DNA of 64,000 nucleotides from Prolixibacteraceae bacterium (GCA_009773765.1 WTWZ01000010.1:33088-97087), one strand, 5' to 3'; counted from the stretch's first letter, positions 36,111-45,230 are shown. Notes: generated by a model not told the origin, from the letters alone. Translations and numbers: made by a program.

Positions 36111-36401
36111 ATGAAATCACAAGTTGAATTAGAAAATAAACTTAAAGCTCTTAAGCCCTCTCTGGTGGCAAAATTTTATGTTGATAAAATTGGATATTTT
36201 GGATCGTTTGTCAGGAATGAACAAACTGAAAATTCTGATATTGATATAATTGTATCGTTTAATAAACCATTGGGTTGGGCATTTTTTGAATTGCAGGAGT
36301 TGCTTGAAAGCGAATTAAACAGAAAAGTTGATTTGGTTTCAGTAAAGGCCCTAAAAGAACAGCTAAAGGATATAATCCTTAAAGAGGTAAAGTATGTATG
36401 A
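36111..36401 (+). CDS. mntA: MntA-like minimal nucleotidyltransferase antitoxin
   Basis: A 96-residue protein from ATG 36111 (an upstream TTG at 36075 is less likely). The nucleotidyltransferase core is GYFGSFVRNEQTENSDIDII: GS followed by the paired aspartates DID, with a third Asp in RKVDLVS. MntA antitoxins neutralise the partner HepT by adding AMP to its Tyr near the active site. The gene overlaps hepT by four bases (ATGA), as is standard for this type VII toxin-antitoxin pair. It lies between an archaemetzincin relic and the intact archaemetzincin gene. Confidence 0.9.
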   Translation: MKSQVELENKLKALKPSLVAKFYVDKIGYFGSFVRNEQTENSDIDIIVSFNKPLGWAFFELQELLESELNRKVDLVSVKALKEQLKDIILKEVKYV

Positions 36402-36763
36402 GGGCAAAAGAAAGAAAATATGGATTTTACCTTGAAGATATGCTTGTTTCAATTGAAAGGATTTTTGAATATATTGGGGAATTTGAGTTTATTCAGTTTA
36501 AGCAATCATATATAGTTGTAGATGCAGTGGTGCGAAATTTGGAAATTATCGGAGAAGCAGCCAAGCATATTCCAAAATCGGTTACTGATAAATATCCGGA
36601 GGTTCCATGGAAAAGAATGATAAGTTTAAGAAATATAGTTACTCATGAATATTTTGGAGTTGACTATGAAATGATTTGGGAAATTGCCAGGAATGATTTG
36701 CCTAAAAACCATTTGGATTTAAAGCACTTAATAGAGAAAGAAAGAGAAAACAGGCAATATTAA
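36398..36763 (+). CDS. hepT: HepT-like (DUF86) RNase toxin
   Basis: A 121-residue all-helical HEPN-family protein of the DUF86/HepT type. It has the HEPN RNase motif Rx4HxY in LRNIVTHEYFG, where Arg and His are catalytic and Tyr is the AMPylation target of MntA. AVVRNLEIIGEAAKHIP is the preceding conserved helix. The protein acts as an RNA-cleaving toxin held in check by MntA. Start overlaps the mntA stop. The pair is complete and without frameshift, so it is probably functional. Confidence 0.9.
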   Translation: MRAKERKYGFYLEDMLVSIERIFEYIGEFEFIQFKQSYIVVDAVVRNLEIIGEAAKHIPKSVTDKYPEVPWKRMISLRNIVTHEYFGVDYEMIWEIARNDLPKNHLDLKHLIEKERENRQY

Positions 36764-36797
36764 ACCATTTTCAGGATTTATTAATGATGATTAACTT

Positions 36798-37337
36798 TTA
36801 CCCTTCATCTTTATCCAGTTCCTTCCTGCATTTCGCACAAAACCTCCAGCCTTTTTGGTCGATGTCTTCAGCGTAAGTACTTGAGCGCATTACACATATT
36901 GGATTGGTACAGTGGTACAAACCAAAGGTGTGGCCCAGTTCGTGGATGATTTCCTTGCGCAGGCGATCGGAAAGAATCTTGTCATCGGGTTTTAACCCGT
37001 AACGCTCGTTTCGCAAACGGTAGGAAGATGCAATGCCACAGCGGCCGTTGAGAAATGCCTGTCCAAAAATGAAGGTTAAAATCGGGATGAAAAGATCGAC
37101 ATTGCACACAGCAAGGGTTTTTTGGTTATCGGTTGCAAAACGGGCGTCAATTTCTTTGAGCAATTTGTTGGCATCGTATTGTTTTCGTGCAGGGTCGAAA
37201 AATTCACTTAAATCCAGATGTCCTTCACGGGGAAAAACAGGGGTGCCAAATTCCTGTTCCACTTCGGCACAAAAGTTAAACTGAAATTTATCCTCGAAAT
37301 ACCCAAACGAAATGATTACGATACTTTCAGGCTTCAT
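36798..37337 (-). CDS. archaemetzincin-family zinc metalloprotease
   Basis: A 179-residue predicted cytoplasmic metalloprotease. The active site is HELGHTFGLYHC, the extended metzincin zinc motif HExxHxxGxxH followed by the archaemetzincin Cys, with further cysteines in ICVM and FCAKC that likely bind a second zinc. The Met-turn is CVM. Length and cysteine pattern match archaemetzincins of archaea and bacteria; substrates are mostly unknown. Its stop codon precedes the start of the sigma-54 regulator region by 11 bp on the same strand. Its 3' third is duplicated at 35890-36027. Confidence 0.88.
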   Translation of the reverse strand: MKPESIVIISFGYFEDKFQFNFCAEVEQEFGTPVFPREGHLDLSEFFDPARKQYDANKLLKEIDARFATDNQKTLAVCNVDLFIPILTFIFGQAFLNGRCGIASSYRLRNERYGLKPDDKILSDRLRKEIIHELGHTFGLYHCTNPICVMRSSTYAEDIDQKGWRFCAKCRKELDKDEG

Positions 37338-37348
37338 TTTCCTGTAAG

Positions 37349-38686
37349 TTATTTGCCCTGTTTCAGGTTGTACTTTTTAATTTTATTGTACAGCGTTACC
37401 CGGTCAACTTTTAACGCTTTTGCAGTGGCAGAAATATTCCAGTTGTATTTGTTAAGAATTTGCTCCACATGATTTTTTTCAATATCGCCCAAACTTTCAA
37501 ACGACGGTGTGGATTCTGTTTTTCCAATGGGCAGGTCTTTCAGTGTTATTTTTTTGCCGTTTCCCACCACAATGGCGCGTTCAATCATGTTTTCGAGTTC
37601 GCGGATGTTGCCCGGGAACGAAAATTCCTCAAGTCGTTTCAGCGCTGCCGTTTCAATTGTCATCACCGGGCGGTTCATGGTAGTGCAGTATTTTTTGATG
37701 AAATACTCTGTCAGCAGCGGAATATCTTCGATCCTTTCGCGCAAAGGGGGAACATTAATGTTTACCACATTCAGGCGGTAATACAAATCTTCGCGGAAAG
37801 CGCCGTTTCCGACCATAGTTTTCAGGTCGCGGTTTGTGGCGCAAATCACCCTGAAATCGGATTTAATTTCCTTGTTTCCGCCAACGCGCACAAAACTTTT
37901 CGACTCAAGCACCCGAAGTAATTCAACTTGCATTTTCGATGAAATTGTCGCAATTTCGTCTAAAAAGATGGTCCCGCTGTCGGCCATTTCAAACCTTCCC
38001 TTGCGGGTATATATTGCCCCGGTAAAAGCGCCTTTTTCGTGCCCGAACAATTCGCTTTCGAGCAAACTTTCCGAGAGTGCGCCGCAATGAACACTCACCA
38101 GCGGGAAATATTTTCGGGGCGAATTGGCATGAATAGCACGCGCCACCAGTTCTTTTCCTGTTCCGCTTTCACCTGTAATTATTACCGAGGCATTCGACTG
38201 CGCCACGCTTTCTATTTCGTGCAGAACCTTGTGCATGGCTTCGCTTTTGCCAATCAAATCCTCTATGTTTTCGAGCGAAACTACTTTCTCTTTCAGAATT
38301 TGGTTTTCCTCAATAAGCGAAATTTGTTTCGATGCATTTCTGATGAGGTGCGACAAATCGTCGGGATCGAAAGGTTTGGTTACATAGTCGAATGCGCCGT
38401 CTTTCAAAGCCTGAACTGCGGTGTCAACGGTGGCAAAAGCTGTCATCATAATTACGACAGCATCTTTTTTTATGGCTTTTATCCGTTTTAGCATTTCCAG
38501 CCCATCCATCCCCGGCATTTTAATATCGGTAAGCACAATATCAAAACTCTCAGTTTCCAGAACCGACAAAGCCACTTTGGCATCTTCGGCACAGGCTACG
38601 TGATACCCGTCTTCGATAAACCAGTTGTACAACGAATCGCGAACCGAGTTTTCATCATCAACAATCAGTATTGATATTTTTTTCAT
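37349..38686 (-). CDS. sigma-54-dependent response regulator (NtrC family)
   Basis: A 445-residue response regulator with three domains: receiver (residues 1-120, phosphoacceptor Asp54 in VLTDIKMPGMDG), AAA+ sigma-54 activator (Walker A GESGTGKE near residue 170, GAFTGA loop that contacts sigma-54) and a C-terminal Fis-type HTH (ISATAKALKVDRVTLYNKIK). It starts by overlapping the end of the kinase gene (stop-start ATGA-like overlap at 38683-38686), so both are one operon. It should activate a sigma-54 promoter; a good candidate precedes the PBP-GcvH gene at 45216-45230. Confidence 0.95.
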   Translation of the reverse strand: MKKISILIVDDENSVRDSLYNWFIEDGYHVACAEDAKVALSVLETESFDIVLTDIKMPGMDGLEMLKRIKAIKKDAVVIMMTAFATVDTAVQALKDGAFDYVTKPFDPDDLSHLIRNASKQISLIEENQILKEKVVSLENIEDLIGKSEAMHKVLHEIESVAQSNASVIITGESGTGKELVARAIHANSPRKYFPLVSVHCGALSESLLESELFGHEKGAFTGAIYTRKGRFEMADSGTIFLDEIATISSKMQVELLRVLESKSFVRVGGNKEIKSDFRVICATNRDLKTMVGNGAFREDLYYRLNVVNINVPPLRERIEDIPLLTEYFIKKYCTTMNRPVMTIETAALKRLEEFSFPGNIRELENMIERAIVVGNGKKITLKDLPIGKTESTPSFESLGDIEKNHVEQILNKYNWNISATAKALKVDRVTLYNKIKKYNLKQGK

Positions 38687-40362
38687 ACTATATAGTTCTT
38701 TATTAAGGGCAATGTTAATGCAAATGTGGTTTCTTTTCCCCGTTCCGATTTCACGTCGATTTTCCCTTTGTGGCTTTGGGCTATTCCGTGTACAATGGAT
38801 AAACCCAAACCAATTCCCGTGGTTTTTTCCTTGGTCGAAAAGAAGGGTTCAAAAATATGAGGGATGTCTTCAACTGCTATTCCAACTCCGTTGTCTGTAA
38901 ATTCAACCGTCATATGGTTTTCATCGGGATTGAACGTGCGGACAAGAATTTCGCCGTTTTTGGCAACTGCTTCAGTTGCATTTACCAATATTGCCAGGCA
39001 GGCTTGTTTTATCTGGTTGGGAGAGCATGAAACCATGTCTTTTTTTGCTGCTAAATCAGAAATAAAATGAATATCACCAATTTTCAAAGTGTGGGCCATT
39101 AACTCGAAAGTATCAATCAGAATTTCGTGCAGGTGTTTTGGTTCAAACCCGTTCTGATCTTTTCTCGAAAAATCAAGCAACCCTTTTACAATATCGCCGC
39201 AACGTTTGGTTTCGCTTTCAATCAGCTTTAAATGTTTGAGCATATTATTAATTTTATCCTGGTCCAGATTCGGATTGCCAAGTTGTTTTTGCACTAACCT
39301 TGCATACACCAGAATACCCGAAAGCGGGTTGTTAATTTCGTGGGCAACCGATAACGATAATTTACCCAGCGATGCAATCCGTTCAATATTAATCAGTTCA
39401 TTTTGTGCTTGCCCCAGTTCTTCCGTTTTTTTCTGAACTTTATATTCAAGTTGCTGCGACCAGTTTTCAAGTTCAAGGGTTGCTGATTGAATGTTGTCGA
39501 GCATTTCGTTAAAGGCTTGTGAAACCATTTGCATGTCCGAAAGTTGGTTGGGTTTAATATCCAGGCGTTTACTCCTGTCGCCACGGGTAAATGCCTCGCT
39601 GGCCAGAATTATCTGGTTAAGCGGGTATTTGATTTTTTTATTGGTGAAGAATATCAGCAAAAGAATGAGAAAAAAAGTGAATAGGGAAGCAAGCAGAAAA
39701 AAATCGGTGGTCGATTCTTTAAGGGCATTGTCAAGTCCCTGTAATGGCATTTTAATAATCAGCGAACCAAGTACCTGTTCGTCGGCGCTATGTGCATGAC
39801 ATGCTGCGGTATAACACGAAGGATTGTTTAAAATTGGCGATCTGACAAGTAAATTTCTCGATTTTGGGCTTCCGGGGTTCATAACACATTCGCTCGTGGC
39901 GTCAACAATTCTGTACGATTTTTTGAGGGGCGAAAACATTTCATCAATATTCTGGTGGCAACTGATGCAGTCGGGATTGCTGTGTAATGATGAGTCATTT
40001 AAAATGGATGTGTAGGCCAGGCTGTTGTTTTTATCATACATGCTCACATTGTCAATCCCCGACATTGTATTTATCTGGTCAAGGATTCGCTGGAGATTGG
40101 TTTGGTTATTTTCCAGCATCGACTGGTACAATGCGCCTTCTACAAGATACCCGATATTATTTCCGTTTTCGCTGATTACCGATTTCATATAATTTTCATT
40201 CACTGAGCGGAAAATAATCACAAACGCGGCAAAAAGAAAAAATAGTGAAACGACAGTGATTAATACAACCCGCCCGTAAATTGACGAACGGAACTTATAA
40301 TAACTTTTTATAAAAGGTATTTTACTGAGATGTTTGCTGATGATTTTTTCTATCCAGATCAT
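38683..40362 (-). CDS. sensor histidine kinase with periplasmic haem-binding motifs
   Basis: A 559-residue inner-membrane kinase with helices at about residues 31-53 and 221-241. The periplasmic domain between them carries two c-type haem motifs: DCISCHQ (Cys132/Cys135/His136) and a CX4CH version, CYTAACHAH (Cys183/Cys188/His189). HAMP follows (~240-295), then a coiled-coil linker, the HisKA box with His341 in SVAHEINNPLSG, and an HATPase domain with DNGVGI and TGIGLGLSIV. This layout resembles cytochrome-c-type redox or gas sensors. The kinase presumably signals to the sigma-54 regulator directly downstream. Confidence 0.92.
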   Translation of the reverse strand: MIWIEKIISKHLSKIPFIKSYYKFRSSIYGRVVLITVVSLFFLFAAFVIIFRSVNENYMKSVISENGNNIGYLVEGALYQSMLENNQTNLQRILDQINTMSGIDNVSMYDKNNSLAYTSILNDSSLHSNPDCISCHQNIDEMFSPLKKSYRIVDATSECVMNPGSPKSRNLLVRSPILNNPSCYTAACHAHSADEQVLGSLIIKMPLQGLDNALKESTTDFFLLASLFTFFLILLLIFFTNKKIKYPLNQIILASEAFTRGDRSKRLDIKPNQLSDMQMVSQAFNEMLDNIQSATLELENWSQQLEYKVQKKTEELGQAQNELINIERIASLGKLSLSVAHEINNPLSGILVYARLVQKQLGNPNLDQDKINNMLKHLKLIESETKRCGDIVKGLLDFSRKDQNGFEPKHLHEILIDTFELMAHTLKIGDIHFISDLAAKKDMVSCSPNQIKQACLAILVNATEAVAKNGEILVRTFNPDENHMTVEFTDNGVGIAVEDIPHIFEPFFSTKEKTTGIGLGLSIVHGIAQSHKGKIDVKSERGKETTFALTLPLIKNYIV

Positions 40363-40477
40363 TGAATACGGTTTATGCTGATTTGAAAGACTAAATTAGT
40401 TTTTAAAATTGAAATTTGGCTTTTTTGGCGAGGTATGTTTAACACACAGCAGCTAAAACCAGTAGTCCTGTAAAAAA

Positions 40478-40508
40478 TTGAAGCGATGTGAACGGCACAC
40501 CGCTTCAA
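40478..40508 (-). terminator. terminator of the PBP-GcvH/Hyb-like operon
   Basis: TTGAAGCG and CGCTTCAA form an 8-bp stem, extended by GTG/CAC pairs inside. Read on the minus strand it is followed by TTTTTTACAGG. It lies 37 bp past the second GcvH-like gene's stop and separates that operon from the kinase gene. Confidence 0.78.
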
Positions 40509-40544
40509 AATATCCACATTTTTGATATATCAGTTTTTCCCGCT

Positions 40545-41255
40545 TCAGTTTAAAAATTTATGCTGAAACTCGTCCCATATTTCTTCCGGAAGCTCGGCCA
40601 GGCCCTGGCCGGCGATTTCCCCGCCATCCTGCAAAACCACTTGTGCTGGCTGTGGCAGATATTTCGTTAATGAAACAGACAGAAAATCCCTGAATCTTTC
40701 CAATTCCTGTTTAGCCCAGTTAGTGGCGTCCTCAGCCAGATAATATGAATTTGTTTCAGCTTTCCAGTCCGAGGGTTTTATAGAATACATCCATCCCAGT
40801 TTATAAGGATCGGTTTTCAATGTTGCCTGATTTTCAAACACGCCGGAGTTAGCTCTTTGAATTTCGCCTGAAATTGGTGATAAAATCCGCAGGTTTTTCC
40901 CGTTTTTGTTGATAAGGGTTAAAACATCCCCTTTTTTAATTTTTTCACCCGGATTTTTGATATGGTTAATGGTTACTTCGCCGGTAAAACGGAGCAGAAA
41001 ATCGTCAAGCCCCACTTTTGCTTCCCCGTTAGAGCCCAGATATGCCCAGGTGTGGTAATTGCTAAAAAACAAACCTTGTGGAATTTTTATTGAATCAGCA
41101 GTTATAAACCCTTCAAGTTTTCCGCTTTTTTCAAGTTGTTTTGTTTTTCTGTTCATTATCAGCCAGATTGGGACAAGTACAGCAAAAAATGAAATAATAA
41201 CCAGGTATTCAATTCCCTTAGTCTCAAAAATATTGGTGTAAGTAAACCCTTCCAT
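40545..41255 (-). CDS. membrane-anchored GcvH-like protein without lipoyl lysine
   Basis: A 236-residue protein with one N-terminal membrane helix (about residues 16-34) and a GcvH-fold domain (~60-150): FFSNYHTWAYLGSNGEAKVG, NPGEKIKKGDVLTLI and ILSPISGEI match the glycine-cleavage H-protein. Where H-protein has ESVKAASD, with Lys lipoylated, this protein reads NKNGKNLRI: Gly119 sits at the lysine position and Lys120 follows. A C-terminal tail WAKQELERFRDFLS ... VVLQDGGEIAG ... PEEIWDEFQHKF is shared with the PBP-GcvH protein of the same operon. It is not the glycine cleavage enzyme: no gcvT or gcvP occurs nearby. Role unknown, probably part of the Hyb-like membrane complex. Confidence 0.82.
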   Translation of the reverse strand: MEGFTYTNIFETKGIEYLVIISFFAVLVPIWLIMNRKTKQLEKSGKLEGFITADSIKIPQGLFFSNYHTWAYLGSNGEAKVGLDDFLLRFTGEVTINHIKNPGEKIKKGDVLTLINKNGKNLRILSPISGEIQRANSGVFENQATLKTDPYKLGWMYSIKPSDWKAETNSYYLAEDATNWAKQELERFRDFLSVSLTKYLPQPAQVVLQDGGEIAGQGLAELPEEIWDEFQHKFLN

Positions 41256-41306
41256 AATAATTTATTTTATGTTGATTAAATTGACAATTAAAAACTTAAA
41301 TCCTGA

Positions 41307-42536
41307 TTAATGTCCATTAATTGCCCATTTGGGCGGCTCATTTAAAACGGGCATCCGGCTGATTACCCACCTGAAAATCCAGATTTGGATAAGAATAATG
41401 GTGATACTTACTACTACTTCCATCCACGATGGAACGTATCTTACGGCAGCATCCCACCGGAAAGCAATAATGGAAACATTAAGCCGGTTTAAAATGATGC
41501 CCACAATTGTTATTATTGCCGCTATTCGCGATAAATTGATGTTGGAAGTGAGGTAACTGCGAAAATACAGCGCCATTGGGAAGATTACAAATCCAACCAT
41601 TTCGAGTAGGTACCAGTAACCCATTTTAGTATTTAACAGGTTGTAGTGCTGTCCGTGGATAAATACAAGCAGTTGCATAAATAAGTAGGCAAACATAGCA
41701 AAAGCGCAAATTTTTGAAAGCGTGTTCACTATTCCTTTTCGAGCCTCTTTATCCTTTTTGTTTATTTTATCGGCAAATACCCGTTGACTGATAGAACCTT
41801 CGAAAATTACCATCGACAATCCTGCAAAAACACTTGAAACGAGAAATAAAATCGGTATAAATTCATTGTACCAAAGCGGATGAATTTTTTCCTTGGCCAT
41901 CAGGAACAACGCGCCCAATCCTGATTGGTGCAAAGTGGAAAGGGTTATTCCGAAAATAACAGCGCCGATTGTCATTCCCGACAGAATTTTATGAATCCTG
42001 CGGCTGCCAAGCCATTCGGCAATTGCCGGTGAAAATTCAACAAGCTGGGCAACAATGTAGAGCATAAAATGCCAGGCTACAAGAAATAGCACTGAGTTTG
42101 CGCCAAAATTGTTACCAATTATCGGGTTGAAAATATTCCATGGTTTTCCCAGGTCGAGTACAAGGGCGCCGGCATAAAACATGTATGCCAGGAAACCATT
42201 CAGCACCGTCACCCTGACGATGGAGTGATATTTGTCCACCTTCAGAATATATACAATAAAGGTTAAAACGTATGCCCCGCCGGCAAATGCCACGCCAGTA
42301 ACCACGTTAAATCCTTTCCATAAACCCCATGGAATTTCCTGATTTACATTTGATACTGATCCCAGTCCATTCCAGAACCGGTAAACAATTAAAACAAGTC
42401 CAACAATAATAATCGGGATTGATATAATATTAAACGGTGTGAACCATTTCCCCCGGGGTTTTAGCTCGCTGAGAAAGAATTTCCATCCTGCCGGACTTTC
42501 TTTATCACTTGTAATTAGGTATGTAGTACTACTCAT
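41307..42536 (-). CDS. HybB/NrfD-family membrane quinone-interacting subunit
   Basis: A 409-residue integral membrane protein with about ten helices, of the NrfD/PsrC type and closest to HybB of hydrogenase-2-like complexes. EIPWGLWKGFNVVTGVAFAGG near residue 70 and FLAYMFYAGALVLDLGKPWN are characteristic, as is GITLSTLHQSGLGALFLM. Such subunits exchange electrons with menaquinone and may move protons. It overlaps the HybA-like gene by eight bases. No molybdopterin or NiFe catalytic subunit follows, so the complex here looks either modular or specialised. Confidence 0.9.
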   Translation of the reverse strand: MSSTTYLITSDKESPAGWKFFLSELKPRGKWFTPFNIISIPIIIVGLVLIVYRFWNGLGSVSNVNQEIPWGLWKGFNVVTGVAFAGGAYVLTFIVYILKVDKYHSIVRVTVLNGFLAYMFYAGALVLDLGKPWNIFNPIIGNNFGANSVLFLVAWHFMLYIVAQLVEFSPAIAEWLGSRRIHKILSGMTIGAVIFGITLSTLHQSGLGALFLMAKEKIHPLWYNEFIPILFLVSSVFAGLSMVIFEGSISQRVFADKINKKDKEARKGIVNTLSKICAFAMFAYLFMQLLVFIHGQHYNLLNTKMGYWYLLEMVGFVIFPMALYFRSYLTSNINLSRIAAIITIVGIILNRLNVSIIAFRWDAAVRYVPSWMEVVVSITIILIQIWIFRWVISRMPVLNEPPKWAINGH

Positions 42537-43398
42537 AATCTTCGTCCTTTATCTGTTTTGATTTATTACTTTTTGTTGCCTCGTGAATACCAAGCAGCAA
42601 CGTAGGAACCAGAACAAATACTGAAGGTACGCTGTAAAGGAATCCTTTTGTTAATGCCGGGTACGATGAATTCTGGAGTGTTGTGTTAAATCCAATTTCG
42701 TTGTGCTGAACCGGTGACAGGTACAAATATCCTGTGCCGCCTGCAACACTTTCACCATAAATTTTATCGACATAAACACCTGGGTTTTCGGCAATCCTTT
42801 TGCGTGCTTCTGCTATCAGTTCGCGACGTGCTCCATAAAACAAGGCAACACCACAAGTTTCAACACAAACAGGCTGCTCTCCTTTAATTATCCGGTCGTA
42901 ACACATATCGCACTTCTGGATTTTTGGATTGGTTGAACTGTAATCAAATTTCGGCACATCGAACGGGCACGAAATCATGCAGTAGCGGCAACCCATACAT
43001 TTGTTTTCCCTCCAGATAACAGGGCCTTCCTTTGTTTTGTACATAGCCTGAGTAAGACAGGCCGCAGCGCAGGCTGGTTCGTTACAATGCATGCACTGGT
43101 TGCGCACAAATATGTCGCCCTGAGGAGTGCTGTAACTGTTTACTGCACAACGTTGTTTCTCACTTGTTTTTCTTAATACACCAGATTTAATCTCATCTTC
43201 AGGCGCTGGCAGTCCGTGGGTTTCGGCACAGGCCAGTTCGCACGACTGGCAACCGACACAGGCAAAAGAATCAAAAAGTATCCCGTGAAATTCTGTTTTT
43301 TCATCGGCAGATGAATTGGAACCAGACGCATTAACTCCAATAATTGTCATGCCTGTAATACCGATGGTTTTAAAAAAATCTCGTCGATTTAAACTCAC
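42529..43398 (-). CDS. HybA-like ferredoxin subunit with four [4Fe-4S] sites
   Basis: A 289-residue periplasmic ferredoxin protein with a Tat-type start (MSLNRRDFFKTIGITG) and a C-terminal membrane helix (FVLVPTLLLGIHEA), as in HybA. Four cluster motifs are visible: CVGCQSCELAC, CMHCNEPACAAAC, CMGCRYCMISCP and CDMC...CVETC. It should pass electrons between a periplasmic partner and the HybB-like membrane subunit. The Tat motif has RRxFF, consistent with export of a folded cofactor protein. It lies 73 bp downstream of the PBP-GcvH gene. Confidence 0.92.
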   Translation of the reverse strand: MSLNRRDFFKTIGITGMTIIGVNASGSNSSADEKTEFHGILFDSFACVGCQSCELACAETHGLPAPEDEIKSGVLRKTSEKQRCAVNSYSTPQGDIFVRNQCMHCNEPACAAACLTQAMYKTKEGPVIWRENKCMGCRYCMISCPFDVPKFDYSSTNPKIQKCDMCYDRIIKGEQPVCVETCGVALFYGARRELIAEARKRIAENPGVYVDKIYGESVAGGTGYLYLSPVQHNEIGFNTTLQNSSYPALTKGFLYSVPSVFVLVPTLLLGIHEATKSNKSKQIKDEDYE

Positions 43399-43471
43399 AA
43401 CTTTAATTTTTAATTGTTATTTTTAGGTTTATTGATTTTTCATTTTGATATGCTTTATTTCTGGTATTGAA

Positions 43472-45142
43472 TTACTTGGAAGTATCAATAAAGCGGGTTT
43501 GAAATTCTTCCCATACTTCAGGACCCAAATCGGCAAGTACGTTGTCTTTAAGCTCGCCTCCATCCTGAAGTACCACGTGCTGAAATACCACTGAATTTGA
43601 ATTTGCCGATAAAGCCAGGAAATCTCTCAGCCGGGAAAATTCATCCTCAAGCCATTCCCTGTATTTGTCGAACATAAACATAAAACTTACTTCCCTTGCC
43701 CAGTTAACAGGTTCAATCTGATAAACCCACCCTTCGGCATAGGGTAAAGTGTTAATCTGGGAAGGATTAGTTAAAAGTGATTCATTTTGCTTTCTGATGA
43801 ATCCCGAAACAGGGGAATAAAGGTTCAGTTGCTTCCCATCGCGGATGATGGTAAGTATTTTCTCGCCTTTTCTCACCTTTTCGCCCGGTGATTTCATTTT
43901 TAAACCGGTCAAGCGGCCTGTAATGTGTTTCAGAAAATCGTCAATACCGATTTTTACCATTCCATCTTGTTCCATAAAAGCCCAGGTATGTGTTTTGTCG
44001 TAATATAACCCGCGCGGCGCAGCTATTGAATATTCATTTAATGCCGGTGTTATTTCTATATCTTCACTTTCGATAAAGTTGCTTCTGTTACGATTAAATG
44101 CAAAAAGAAGAATTAAGAAAACGGAGATAGCTGCCAAACCAATTAAAATGATTAAACCTGTTGACATGGGCGGTGGATTTTTACCAGGATCGGACGGGGG
44201 GACAGGATTTGTAAGCGCTACCATATTTGCTGCTTTTTGAGCGCTCGACAGAATACTGTACCCTGAGTTTTTTGCCAGTTCCTGTCCATTTTCAGTTAAA
44301 TAGGCCATAAAATCCAAAGCAGCCTGGTTCGTTGGTTTTTCTGCGGCAAGTGCATAAATATCACCACGTAATTCTCTTGGATATTTCCCAATCCATGCAC
44401 CCCTTGTTAAAGCTGCCGGATTATCATAAAATTTTTCAAAACTGTCTAATCTTCCATTTTTGTTTTTATCAACCGGAACGATGATAATTTGATTTGTAAA
44501 TGCATCTTTCCTGTCATTTAAAACATCGGCCAGGTTGCAAAATCCGATTGCATTTACATTTTGCTGAACAAGCGAAACGAGTTCTGCCGCTGAACCAATT
44601 TTTGCTGCGTTAATTGATGTTTCATCTGTTTTGGTAAATCGGGCAATTTTTGAAATTACATTCTGATTATCGGCAATATAGCTGTTAACCGGAGTATTTG
44701 GCGTATTATTAAATACCAGCGACCAATCCGCTTTTTCGGAAATCAGGCGGGCAAAATCATCCGCCGTTAATCCTTTTTTATTGATTTCTGCCAAAAGCGG
44801 ATTTTTGGCGTTAATTACCGGAACTACCAAATCATGCCCAATTATCAATTTCCAGGCATTTACTTCGTTGGCTAAAATTGGGTGGTTATTCGCAAGCAGG
44901 TAAAGAGTTCCTTCTTCCATGGAGGTTTCTTCAGATTGTAAACGTAGTTCAATTTTCCGCCCAGGATTTAAATTGCCATATCCGGCCACCCAACTGGATG
45001 CAAGGTCATAGATTTCAGGAGAACTCACGATTTGCAAAGTTTGTTCTCTTTGTGGGTTGTCATTTTCAACACAATATACTGTTGTGTTGAAAAGTAAAAA
45101 CGATAATACGAAAAGTGCGGAAATTAAAGTTTTCATAGTCAT
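43472..45142 (-). CDS. PstS-like binding domain fused to GcvH-like domain
   Basis: A 556-residue protein: signal peptide (to ~24), a PstS/PBP-like substrate-binding domain (~33-310; NVNAIGFCNLADVL, AALDFMAYLTENGQELAKNSG), a membrane helix (GLIILIGLAAISVFLILLFAF, ~329-349) and a cytoplasmic GcvH-like domain (~375-480). The GcvH-like core TIIRDGKQLNLYSPVSG has Gly436 at the lipoyl-Lys position and Lys437 after it, exactly as in the second GcvH-like protein of the operon. An EF-hand-like loop, DKNKNGRLDSFE, lies in the PBP domain near residue 225. The C-terminal VVLQDGGELKD...PEVWEEFQTRF is also shared. It is the first gene after the sigma-54 promoter. Confidence 0.82.
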   Translation of the reverse strand: MTMKTLISALFVLSFLLFNTTVYCVENDNPQREQTLQIVSSPEIYDLASSWVAGYGNLNPGRKIELRLQSEETSMEEGTLYLLANNHPILANEVNAWKLIIGHDLVVPVINAKNPLLAEINKKGLTADDFARLISEKADWSLVFNNTPNTPVNSYIADNQNVISKIARFTKTDETSINAAKIGSAAELVSLVQQNVNAIGFCNLADVLNDRKDAFTNQIIIVPVDKNKNGRLDSFEKFYDNPAALTRGAWIGKYPRELRGDIYALAAEKPTNQAALDFMAYLTENGQELAKNSGYSILSSAQKAANMVALTNPVPPSDPGKNPPPMSTGLIILIGLAAISVFLILLFAFNRNRSNFIESEDIEITPALNEYSIAAPRGLYYDKTHTWAFMEQDGMVKIGIDDFLKHITGRLTGLKMKSPGEKVRKGEKILTIIRDGKQLNLYSPVSGFIRKQNESLLTNPSQINTLPYAEGWVYQIEPVNWAREVSFMFMFDKYREWLEDEFSRLRDFLALSANSNSVVFQHVVLQDGGELKDNVLADLGPEVWEEFQTRFIDTSK

Positions 45143-45215
45143 AATTTTTTAAAGATGTGTTCTATTGCTGTATTCTGTTGATTATTAGTAGAATAAACGG
45201 CTCGTATATGATAAA

Positions 45216-45230
45216 CCAAATAGAGTGCCA
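45216..45230 (-). promoter_or_regulatory. sigma-54 promoter of the PBP-GcvH/Hyb-like operon
   Basis: On the minus strand TGGCAC-TCTAT-TTGG matches the -24/-12 consensus TGGCAC-N5-TTGC(A/T), with one deviation in the -12 element. A start of transcription near 45204 leaves a ~62-nt leader before the ATG at 45142. A weak dyad TTCAGG...CCTGAA at 45261-45290 upstream could serve as an activator site. The operon's neighbour is a sigma-54 activator gene. Confidence 0.72.

Noticed and set aside
40545..41255. A true glycine cleavage H-protein gene (gcvH)
   Set aside because: No lipoyl Lys at the canonical site, a membrane anchor, an extra C-terminal tail and no gcvT/gcvP nearby.
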